Of a stretch of DNA of 5,201 nucleotides, positions 1 through 5,121 are shown one piece after another. Location: assembly GCA_009919445.1 (NCBI GenBank), contig RGBY01000179.1, forward strand, positions 1 through 5,201. Direction: 5' to 3'. The stretch is from Planctomycetia bacterium (GTDB lineage: Bacteria; Planctomycetota; Planctomycetia; Pirellulales; UBA1268). The notes under the pieces are model-generated. The model made no database searches. It was not told the DNA's origin and worked only from the letters and a program-made list of their open reading frames with translations. Position 1 is the stretch's first letter; each line of letters starts with the position of its first letter. A program made the translations under genes and the position numbers.

Positions 1-215
1 ACCGCCAGTTCACCAGCCGCAGCCACCTGGATCAGACAGAGTTGGCTGCGGTAGGTGTGCTCAGAGACAAACTCAGTGTCAAAGCCTAGCGAGTCGTGTT
101 CTGCTAACCGATCAACCAGCGCCGCCAGTTGTGACTCAGTCGTTACATGGACGTAGTCAGAGGGCGTGGCGGGACGTTTCACGGAGGCTGACTTTGGACG
201 ACGGGGACGACTCAT
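1..215 (-). CDS. rnd: RNase D-like 3'-5' exonuclease, N-terminal part (runs off left edge)
   Basis: The reverse strand encodes 71 residues beginning MSRPRRPKSASVK and still open at the left edge. After a basic, probably disordered extension of about 20 residues comes YVHVTTESQLAALVDRL, then LGFDTEFVSEHTYRSQLCLIQVA. That second stretch matches the Exo I motif of the DEDD exonuclease family; D46 and E48 (the DTE) would bind catalytic metal ions. Known members such as RNase D trim RNA 3' ends, including tRNA precursors, in the cytoplasm. The start is chosen because ATG at 215-213 overlaps the TGA stop of the upstream transporter gene (ATGA, 4 bp). No clear Shine-Dalgarno sequence precedes it, so translation is probably coupled. 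The Exo II, Exo III and HRDC regions would lie outside the window, so full RNase D cannot be separated from a shorter exonuclease-domain protein. Confidence 0.85.
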   Translation of the reverse strand, partial: MSRPRRPKSASVKRPATPSDYVHVTTESQLAALVDRLAEHDSLGFDTEFVSEHTYRSQLCLIQVAAAGELA

Positions 216-1906
216 AGGAAGCAATAGGCAACCACTGCAAATACCGGCAGGAGCACGCCACAACTATAGAAAAGGTAACCAAAGAAACTCGGCATCCGCA
301 CCCCTGCGGCTTCAGCAATTGCCTTGACCATAAAGTTGGGGCCGTTCCCAATGTAGGTCATGGCACCGAGGAAGACTGCCCCCAGGCTGATGCCGGCGAG
401 GCGGCCGGCCTCGACACCGGCTACCAGTTCACCGGTGGCTGGCAAGGACTGGGCTGTTTTGAAGAACACCAGGTAGGTCGGGGCGTTGTCGAGTACGCTT
501 GAGAGCGACCCCGTCGTCCAGAAAAACGCCATCGGCGAGCGGATGCCAAGGCTGGCACCATGCTCATTCAGCAGGGCAAGCGCCGGCTGCATGCAGACGA
601 AGATGCCAACAAAAAGAGCGGCCACTTCCAAAATGGCGAAGTAGCTGAAGCCATTTTTGACACGAATGTCGAGGGCACCAAACCAGAGGGAGCAGCCGAC
701 AAGGCTGAGCAGGACGGCTTCTCGGAGAAAGATCCAGGGATGCCAATCAGTGCCCGGGAAAGACTTTGACGGATCAAGCAGGGCAACTGCCAGGATGACG
801 CCGGCCATCAGCGGCAGGTTGAGCCACAGCCCCGAAACCTGGAGCGACCTCGCCGTGGCCCGGTCAATTGCCCGGTCAATCTGCCGCTCCTTCGGATAGG
901 CAAAGAAGCTGTCCCACACCCAGTAGATCACCAGCAAGGTGACATTGACTGCCAGCCATTCCTTCCAAAGGGAGAATGTCCAGAGGAAGGGCACGCCCTG
1001 CAGGTAGCCGAGAAACAGGGGGGGGTCACCAATCGGCAGGAGACAGCCGCCACAGTTGCAGACCAGAAAAATGAAGAACACCAGCGTGTGGACAACCCGC
1101 TTGCGTTCATGATTCGTTTCCAAAAGCGGTCGCACCAGCAGCATGGCAGCCCCAGTGGTGCCAATAAAACTCGCCATGGCGGCACCCAGCCCAAGCATGG
1201 CGGTATTGACCGTTGGGGTGGCCTGCATGTCTCCCTCAATCCGCACGCCCCCGGTGATCGCATAGAGCGCGAAAAGCAGCGTGATGAAGGGGACGTATTC
1301 CGCCAGCAGGGCGTTGGTCAGGACGGTGCCGGCCACACCCCAGGAAAGTCCCGAGGCAGCCGGGGCGACCACGCTGTGCGCGGGGAAGTGCCGCTCAATG
1401 GCCGCATCATGAAGCACCAGGTAGTAGCCAAGGGTCACGAGGCCGAGTGAACCGGCGACGAGCAATTTGCTGGAGTTGTGCTCCCACCAGTGGGCCAGGG
1501 AGGGAACCAGAGGAAGGACAGCGATGGCTCCAAGCAGCAGAACAAACGGTGTTACGGCCCAGACCGGCGGTGGTGGGCCAGCGGCGTGGGCCTCGTGGTC
1601 TGCCTCGGCATGGGGGGGTGGGCTATGGTCCTCGTTCGATTGGTTCGATTGATCGGTGTGGCCAGCCTCGACGTGAGGCTCGGCGGAGCCGCCCGTGCCG
1701 TGAGGCTCTACAGGGGCGTGCTCGTCTGCGTGTCCCTCCGCATGTTCCTGATGGGCGGCTTGTGCCTCAACGAGTAAATCACGACCATGCTGAGGACTGC
1801 CGCTGATGACTGCAGCCAGATAGAGGCCGAGGGCAATCACGACGCCAGCGAGGGCGGTTCGGGAACTCCGCTGAATGGCTGCGGTTGACGGGGTGGTTTC
1901 GTTCAT
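212..1906 (-). CDS. NhaD/CitMHS-like ion transporter (probable sodium:proton antiporter) with His-rich N-terminal segment
   Basis: This is a 564-residue polytopic membrane protein of the ion transporter superfamily (CitMHS/ArsB/NhaD-like). Residues about 18-36 form a signal-like hydrophobic helix. Residues 40-107 are polar and hold 12 histidines with many Glu/Asp. From about 115 to the end there are many membrane helices. Family-like motifs are NCGGCLLPIGDPPLFLGYL (284-302), SSVLDNAPTYLVFF (469-482) and TYIGNGPNFMVKA (517-529); such Asp/Asn/Gly motifs normally sit in the re-entrant transport core. Known relatives exchange Na+ for H+ or carry citrate or other anions; the substrate here is inferred. 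An in-frame ATG at 1948 exists, but the ATG at 1906 is preferred because GGAAGGA lies four bases upstream and the hydrophobic helix follows soon after. The stop overlaps the RNase D-like start by 4 bp. Confidence is high for the superfamily and moderate for antiport. Confidence 0.88.
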   Translation of the reverse strand: MNETTPSTAAIQRSSRTALAGVVIALGLYLAAVISGSPQHGRDLLVEAQAAHQEHAEGHADEHAPVEPHGTGGSAEPHVEAGHTDQSNQSNEDHSPPPHAEADHEAHAAGPPPPVWAVTPFVLLLGAIAVLPLVPSLAHWWEHNSSKLLVAGSLGLVTLGYYLVLHDAAIERHFPAHSVVAPAASGLSWGVAGTVLTNALLAEYVPFITLLFALYAITGGVRIEGDMQATPTVNTAMLGLGAAMASFIGTTGAAMLLVRPLLETNHERKRVVHTLVFFIFLVCNCGGCLLPIGDPPLFLGYLQGVPFLWTFSLWKEWLAVNVTLLVIYWVWDSFFAYPKERQIDRAIDRATARSLQVSGLWLNLPLMAGVILAVALLDPSKSFPGTDWHPWIFLREAVLLSLVGCSLWFGALDIRVKNGFSYFAILEVAALFVGIFVCMQPALALLNEHGASLGIRSPMAFFWTTGSLSSVLDNAPTYLVFFKTAQSLPATGELVAGVEAGRLAGISLGAVFLGAMTYIGNGPNFMVKAIAEAAGVRMPSFFGYLFYSCGVLLPVFAVVAYCFL

Positions 1907-1910
1907 GATG

Positions 1911-1917
1911 TCCTTCC
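1911..1917 (-). promoter_or_regulatory. Ribosome binding site deciding the transporter start
   Basis: On the reverse strand GGAAGGA is followed by CATC and then ATG at 1906-1904. This is a good Shine-Dalgarno match at short but normal spacing. It argues against the longer in-frame start at 1948, which has no comparable site and would add an unremarkable 14-residue extension. Confidence 0.75.
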
Positions 1918-1950
1918 AATGTCGACCGTAGCGGCCGCCTTCCGCCACGT

Positions 1951-1956
1951 ATTATG
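1951..1956 (-). promoter_or_regulatory. Candidate -10 element for the transporter operon
   Basis: The reverse strand reads CATAAT, five of six matches to the sigma-70 -10 consensus, about 45 bp before the chosen start codon. No convincing -35 hexamer sits 16-18 bp further upstream. A short inverted repeat (AGTCT-acc-AGACT, 1962-1974) lies immediately upstream and could be an operator or chance. Planctomycete promoters are poorly defined, so this is only a candidate. Confidence 0.25.
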
Positions 1957-2032
1957 GTCTGAGTCTACCAGACTGCTCGCTGATGGCTGCTCGGGTCAGA
2001 GCCTGCCCAAAATTTTTACTGAGTCTTTGCGA

Positions 2033-2641
2033 ATGCCAGCCCGTTCATCAAATCTGACTGCCTGGTTGGCTACCAATCGTCGGCTGGCGGGCCTGCTGAC
2101 AGCCGGAGTGGTCCTGCTGGTGGTGTTGACCGGAGCAGCGGCAGTGGTCGCCCGGCTGGCGACCGGAGGGTGGGCCGTGGGGGCGTGGATTACCGCCGTC
2201 GGCGTGGCCCTCAGCCTCCCGCTTGGTGCGATTGCCACTGCTGCCTGGACGCCGCCGCTGCTGCAGTCCGGCGAGCAGTTATTCGTTCGCCTGGGACCCG
2301 GGCGTCGCGAGAGCCTACCGCTGGCGGCGGTCGAGGCCTTCTTTCTGGGCAGCCAGCCACTCGACCGTCGGGGCGAGCCAACCTGTCCCGGGGAGGCCGC
2401 CTTTCGGGTTGGCACACTTGTGGTGCGGGTGGCTGAGCGGGCCACTGATCTAAACCGTCGCACGACCAGAGGCCCCTGGGCCGCCTGGGAAGATGGCTAC
2501 CTGATTATCGACGGCCGCTGGACAGAGCCACTTACCACCGAGACAGTCCGCCGGGTCAATGGCCGGCTTACGGTTGCCAAACGGGCCGAGCCTCCTGCTG
2601 GTCAGGTGGACGCTGCGACATCTGCAGGCTGCTGCCCATGA
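2033..2641 (+). CDS. Two-helix membrane protein of unknown function, first gene of the mfnB cluster
   Basis: I do not recognise this 202-residue protein. After a short polar N-terminus there are two hydrophobic helices (about 19-40 and 47-72). A soluble region of about 130 residues follows, starting LLQSGEQLFVRLGPG (77-91), containing a probable beta-rich stretch EAAFRVGTLVVRVAE (121-135) and WEDGYLIIDGRW (152-163), and ending in CCP. The layout (hairpin anchor plus a compact cytoplasmic domain) recalls small bacterial PH-like membrane proteins, but no diagnostic motif supports that. The start at 2033 is chosen because it places the helices near the N-terminus; it lacks a clear Shine-Dalgarno. 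An in-frame ATG at 1919 would add 38 residues that look non-coding. Its TGA overlaps the ATG of mfnB (ATGA, 2638-2641), so the two are probably co-translated and may be functionally linked. Confidence 0.72.
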   Translation: MPARSSNLTAWLATNRRLAGLLTAGVVLLVVLTGAAAVVARLATGGWAVGAWITAVGVALSLPLGAIATAAWTPPLLQSGEQLFVRLGPGRRESLPLAAVEAFFLGSQPLDRRGEPTCPGEAAFRVGTLVVRVAERATDLNRRTTRGPWAAWEDGYLIIDGRWTEPLTTETVRRVNGRLTVAKRAEPPAGQVDAATSAGCCP

Positions 2642-3408
2642 GCCAACCAGTTCTCTTGGTGAGTGTTCGCGATGCCACCGAGGCTGGTGTCGCCCTGGCT
2701 GGTGGGGCAGCGATCATTGATGTGAAGGAGCCTGCGGCTGGTTCACTCGGCATGGCCTCGGCAGCAACCATCGCCGCCTGCGGCAAAGTCGTGCCAGCAG
2801 GAATCCCCTGGACACTGGCTGGTGGAGAGCTCGACGAGGCGGAGGCGGCAGTTGAACGGCTGCGGCTGACCCTCTCCGAATTGTCGCAGTCTCCAGTGGC
2901 AGTGAAGTTTGGCCTGTCAGGCTGGCATGGCCGCAACTGGTGCCGTGCATTCCTCGCTCAGCAGGCACGCTTGCCGGAGCAGGTAAGGGCAATTCCGGTG
3001 GCCTACGCTGATGCCCTGGCCGCTCATGCTCCTTCCGTCACGACAGTGATTGACGAGGCTGCCGGCAATGGCTTGCCGGTTGTGCTCGTCGATACCTTCG
3101 ACAAGAGCCAGAGCGGCAGCCTGCTGGAAGAGGCATCGGCCCTTGAAATTACTGGCTGGGTGGCCCGGGGAAAGGCTGCGGGTGTGAGTCTGGTTCTGGC
3201 TGGTCGCATTGCCGCAGAAGAAATCGGGACCGTCGCGGGCTGTCAGCCTGTGGCTGTCGCGGTACGATCAGCGGTCTGTATCGGTGGACGGCTGGGCCGT
3301 ATCGATGAAGCATGTGTTCGCAACGCCGTGATTGCCTGTCAGGCCACTGGGTCAGCTGGCGATGTGGCTGACATCAGGAAAATTTTGCAAAAGGGAGTCT
3401 CGATTTGA
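2638..3408 (+). CDS. mfnB: (5-formylfuran-3-yl)methyl phosphate synthase
   Basis: This 256-residue protein matches the MfnB family (4HFCP synthase, formerly DUF556). In methanogens the enzyme condenses two glyceraldehyde-3-phosphate molecules into 4-(hydroxymethyl)-2-furancarboxaldehyde phosphate, precursor of the furan of methanofuran. It is a cytoplasmic TIM-barrel-type enzyme. Visible features are LLVSVRDATEAGVALAGGA (6-24) followed by IIDVKEPAAGSLG (26-38) with K30, VAVKFGLSG (87-95) with K90, and VLVDTFDKSQSG (149-160) with D152 and K156. By spacing, these match the Lys27, Lys85, Asp151 and Lys155 reported as important in the Methanocaldococcus enzyme, as I recall it, so the active site looks intact. 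The length is close to that of the family. The ATG overlaps the upstream stop by 4 bp and its own TGA overlaps the next gene's TTG. Homologues occur in methylotrophic bacteria and planctomycetes with tetrahydromethanopterin-linked C1 transfer, which is the likely role here. Confidence 0.9.
   Translation: MSQPVLLVSVRDATEAGVALAGGAAIIDVKEPAAGSLGMASAATIAACGKVVPAGIPWTLAGGELDEAEAAVERLRLTLSELSQSPVAVKFGLSGWHGRNWCRAFLAQQARLPEQVRAIPVAYADALAAHAPSVTTVIDEAAGNGLPVVLVDTFDKSQSGSLLEEASALEITGWVARGKAAGVSLVLAGRIAAEEIGTVAGCQPVAVAVRSAVCIGGRLGRIDEACVRNAVIACQATGSAGDVADIRKILQKGVSI
3393..3397 (+). promoter_or_regulatory. Ribosome binding site supporting a TTG start
   Basis: GGGAG lies seven bases before the TTG at 3405-3407, inside the end of mfnB. 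It supports the use of this uncommon start codon, which also forms a TTGA overlap with the mfnB stop. Confidence 0.55.
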
Positions 3409-3713
3409 AGACGTTGGAAGTCAGATTGCAGCATGATCTCGGTGTCGAGGCCGCCCGCCAGCGGCTCGATGCAGCCCTGGTTCGAGCCCGGTCAGAGTAT
3501 GAGCAGCAGGTGGGACCGATCCAGGCCGAGTGGGAATCGGCTGATCGACTCAGCGTCGGTTTCACCACCATGGGCATGCAATTTAAGGGCCAGATAGAGG
3601 TGCTCCCCGATGCGCTCGACGTTCGGCTGGAGCTGCCAATGATGGCGTCGATGTTTGCCAATCAGATTCGAGAGGGAATCGAGCAGCGGCTAGGTGCTGT
3701 GGTTAAGGCCTGA
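3405..3713 (+). CDS. Polyhydroxyalkanoic acid system family protein
   Basis: This small protein (102 residues, TTG start) resembles the PHA_gran_rgn family, named for an association with polyhydroxyalkanoate granule genes. The N-terminal VRLQHDLGVEAARQRLDAAL (6-25) fits the family's usual short strand followed by an amphipathic helix. FTTMGMQFKGQIEVLP (53-68) and LDVRLELPMMASMFANQI (71-88) fit the later strands and the C-terminal helix. The molecular role of the family is not well established, and no PHA synthase or phasin gene is visible nearby, so a role in PHA storage is not implied by context. The TTG overlaps the mfnB stop by 4 bp, making this the third gene of a coupled cluster. Its 3' end overlaps the convergent gene by 11 bp. 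The domain assignment is from pattern recognition and is moderately sure; that it is a real gene is more certain. Confidence 0.75.
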   Translation: MKTLEVRLQHDLGVEAARQRLDAALVRARSEYEQQVGPIQAEWESADRLSVGFTTMGMQFKGQIEVLPDALDVRLELPMMASMFANQIREGIEQRLGAVVKA

Positions 3714-4710
3714 CCGTTTCGGTTGCCGGCCCTGTGGTGATGGTGAGCCGGGTGCCACTGATCGACCATGTCAGGTCGAGAGGCGAGACAATTGCCGTGA
3801 GCAATTCATCCCGGTTCGCGTCGGTTACCTCTAGTTGGACAATGGTTTGGGGGTCGATGCCCTGGCGGCGGAGGGCCTCGCGGTCGATGGCAGGTTCAAG
3901 GTTGAACTGCGAAGCGACGGTATCGATGAGCGTGGCCAAGGGGGCAGTGGCCCGCAGGGTGAACAGTGGCTGCGCGGTTGCCACCGGTTGACGTGGCTGG
4001 CGGGTGGTGGGGCGACCAGCTGGGCGGGGTGACCTCGTTGTGCTGGCAGCGGGAAGCGGCACTAGGCGACCAGTGACCTGCTGCCCACGGCGGCTGGGAG
4101 ACCATTCGATTCGCCTGCCGTATTGCATGGCAACCAGTTCGAACCGCTCTGCCAGCGTCAGGGGCGGCAGGCTGGCGGCAGGGAGATGATCGTGAGGGAT
4201 GGCGGTATTCAAGTCAGGCAGGCTCAGGGTGAGTTGATGCTGACTGGCATCGGCAATGAGTTCGTTCACTAACGCGTCTGGTGTCGTTCCAGCGTCCCAT
4301 TGCCATGTGGCCTGATGCGAGAGGGCCGTTCGGCTGAATTTAGGCAAACGGGCCAGCATGGTCTGTCGGAGCCGGTCGGCTTCCTCGTAGCGGCCTGCTT
4401 CCCCTAGTGGCACCAGCCAGACCGATGAATCAAGGACGGCAACGTCAACAGCAGCGAGGTCAGCAATTTTCTTGAGCACCTCATGCAGCGGTTCGCCGCG
4501 GGTGGTGAGGGAGACTGGCTGGGTCGGATCGATCTGTCGATCGAGCACGAGCAGCGTGCCGGTGCTGCTGCCGACTCGGGTGAGCAGTGTCCGGAGTGGC
4601 AGATGCTGAAGGCTGGCCCACACCGGCATGTCGAGGCCCACTGCCGCTGCGGGCAGTGAATGCCCTGCTGCGAGAGCAAGCATGCCGACGGCGATCAAGC
4701 GAACAAACAT
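3703..4710 (-). CDS. Exported protein with three secretin/TonB N-terminal (STN)-like modules
   Basis: This 335-residue protein begins with a signal peptide (FVRLIAVGMLALAAGHSLPAAA, roughly 2-23), so it probably acts in the periplasm or envelope. Residues about 29-101 look like an STN-type module: PLRTLLTRVGSSTGTLLVLD, then a Q-x-V-S-L strand, PLHEVLKKIADLAAVDV, and a closing VWLVP strand. A second, more diverged unit spans about 132-220 (DALVNELIADASQHQLTLSL, then LTLAERFELVAMQYG, closing RRIEWSPS and VTGRLVPLP). A Pro/Arg/Thr-rich linker (221-248) leads to a third unit at about 249-326 (PLATLIDTVASQFNLEPAID, then VQLEVTDANRDELLTAIVSPLDLTW, closing RLTITTG). Such modules in secretins and TonB receptors mediate protein contacts. 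No secretin pore or beta-barrel follows, so this is a stand-alone protein of unknown partner. The start at 4710 gives the complete signal peptide, though its ribosome binding site is poor. The gene is divergent from the pseudopilin-like gene. Confidence 0.75.
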   Translation of the reverse strand: MFVRLIAVGMLALAAGHSLPAAAVGLDMPVWASLQHLPLRTLLTRVGSSTGTLLVLDRQIDPTQPVSLTTRGEPLHEVLKKIADLAAVDVAVLDSSVWLVPLGEAGRYEEADRLRQTMLARLPKFSRTALSHQATWQWDAGTTPDALVNELIADASQHQLTLSLPDLNTAIPHDHLPAASLPPLTLAERFELVAMQYGRRIEWSPSRRGQQVTGRLVPLPAASTTRSPRPAGRPTTRQPRQPVATAQPLFTLRATAPLATLIDTVASQFNLEPAIDREALRRQGIDPQTIVQLEVTDANRDELLTAIVSPLDLTWSISGTRLTITTGPATETVRP

Positions 4711-4752
4711 TCCGCGGAGGTCCCTGCGGGGGCGGCGTCCTCAAACGGGCTG

Positions 4753-4758
4753 AATATA
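4753..4758 (-). promoter_or_regulatory. Candidate -10 element for the STN-module gene
   Basis: The reverse strand reads GTTATATTCA, containing TATATT about 43 bp before the ATG at 4710, in an otherwise GC-rich stretch. No good -35 is seen at the expected distance. It is a weak candidate based on composition and position only. Confidence 0.22.
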
Positions 4759-4811
4759 ACGTGAACCGGGGAGTGCGTGTGGGTTGATGCGGTGCCAGCC
4801 GTGCTGCCTGT

Positions 4812-4829
4812 CCGCTCGCTCCCGCTCGC
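4812..4829. repeat. Short direct repeat CCGCTCGC x2
   Basis: CCGCTCGC occurs at 4812-4819 and again at 4822-4829, a 10-bp period, about 20 bp before the GC hairpin. Together with the hairpin it may form one intergenic repeat unit, but this is an inference from proximity. Confidence 0.4.
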
Positions 4830-4849
4830 GGCTTGCATGGCTGCAGAAA

Positions 4850-4869
4850 CCCCCGGCGCGAGCCGGGGG
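4850..4869. repeat. Perfect GC stem-loop with GCGA tetraloop
   Basis: CCCCCGGC (4850-4857), a GCGA loop (4858-4861) and GCCGGGGG (4862-4869) form a perfect 8-bp all-GC stem capped by a GNRA-class tetraloop when read on the plus strand. AAA precedes the stem and ATTGG follows it, so there is no U-tract expected of a standard plus-strand terminator. On the reverse strand the stem is followed by TTTCTGC, a weak U-run at best. It sits between two divergent genes, where a terminator for either is not needed. A dispersed intergenic palindrome (REP-like) or a structured leader is therefore more likely than a simple terminator. Confidence 0.7.
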
Positions 4870-4992
4870 ATTGGACAGGGTTGCTCCGCCCGCAACACGC
4901 ACCCCCCAAGAGTGTGCGGTGTATTTACCCCATAGCGAAATCCTCGCTGCCTCGCTAGACTTTAAGAGGGTTTGGCTGGAAGGGATCACTTG

Positions 4993-5020
4993 GGGACAGT
5001 CGGCACTACCCTTTTATATT
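4993..5020 (+). promoter_or_regulatory. Candidate promoter of the pseudopilin-like gene
   Basis: TATATT at 5015-5020 would serve as a -10 element. GGGACA at 4993-4998, with 16 bp spacing, shares GACA with the -35 consensus. It would give a 5' leader of roughly 95 bases ahead of the ATG at 5122. The assignment is a guess from consensus match and the local AT-rich composition. Confidence 0.3.
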
Positions 5021-5106
5021 GGGGCGCTTGCGAGAGGATCAATACAGTTTCTGGCATTGCTCGCCATCAATCGACTTCCACGTTTCTTTTGCTCCCATTT
5101 TGAATG

Positions 5107-5112
5107 AAGGAG
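5107..5112 (+). promoter_or_regulatory. Ribosome binding site of the pseudopilin-like gene
   Basis: AAGGAG lies nine bases before the ATG at 5122. It is the strongest rightward Shine-Dalgarno in the window and fixes the start of the truncated gene, suggesting efficient translation. Confidence 0.7.
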
Positions 5113-5121
5113 ATTTGCATT

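Larger units (their letters stand above)
1907..2032. other. Divergent intergenic region between the two operons
   Basis: These 126 bp separate the leftward transporter operon from the rightward mfnB cluster and must hold the main promoters for both unless the rightward start is further upstream. Visible items are the transporter ribosome binding site, a reverse-strand CATAAT, the inverted repeat AGTCT-acc-AGACT at 1962-1974, and an AT tract (AAAATTTTTA, about 2009-2018) roughly 15-24 bp before the rightward ATG. An open frame does extend left to an ATG at 1919, but that start has no ribosome binding site and would overlap the opposing gene's leader. Confidence 0.5.
4711..5121. other. Long intergenic region between divergent genes
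   Basis: About 410 bp without a convincing gene. The left half is GC-rich and holds a direct repeat and a strong GC hairpin. The right half (from about 4920) is clearly more AT-rich and holds a plausible rightward promoter and the ribosome binding site of the pseudopilin-like gene. An open frame at 4784-5107 on the plus strand has no ribosome binding site, runs through the hairpin and has no protein-like pattern, so it is not called. The region may include a dispersed intergenic repeat or a small RNA, neither of which can be tested from this window. Confidence 0.5.

Noticed and set aside
928..1263. Reverse-strand frame of 111 residues inside the transporter gene
   Set aside because: It is an out-of-frame shadow of the transporter, which has clear family motifs over the same bases.
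1447..1806. Plus-strand frames antisense to the His-rich part of the transporter
   Set aside because: They are long only because the region is GC-rich with few stops. Their products are Arg/Gly/Pro-rich with no motif or ribosome binding site.
1907..1948. Longer start of the transporter gene at 1948
   Set aside because: The ATG at 1906 has GGAAGGA at good spacing, while the longer form would translate through that site.
1919..2032. Upstream in-frame extension (38 residues) of the two-helix membrane protein
   Set aside because: The ATG at 1919 has no Shine-Dalgarno, lies in the opposing gene's leader, and the added residues look like translated intergenic DNA.
1996..2463. Reverse-strand frame of 155 residues opposite the two-helix protein
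   Set aside because: Its composition is Arg/Ser/Thr/Pro-rich, as expected for antisense of a GC-rich gene, and the plus-strand frame has coherent membrane helices.
4850..4869. Calling the GC hairpin an intrinsic terminator
   Set aside because: No U-tract follows on the plus strand and only a weak one on the minus strand, and neither neighbouring gene ends there.
5001..5025. Sigma-54 promoter (GGCAC match) before the pseudopilin-like gene
   Set aside because: GGCAC is present, but the required GC at the -12 position is missing at the correct spacing.
4784..5107. Plus-strand open frame of 107 residues before the pseudopilin-like gene
   Set aside because: It has no ribosome binding site, crosses the GC hairpin, and shows no domain-like pattern or sensible composition; it ends just before a well-supported start.
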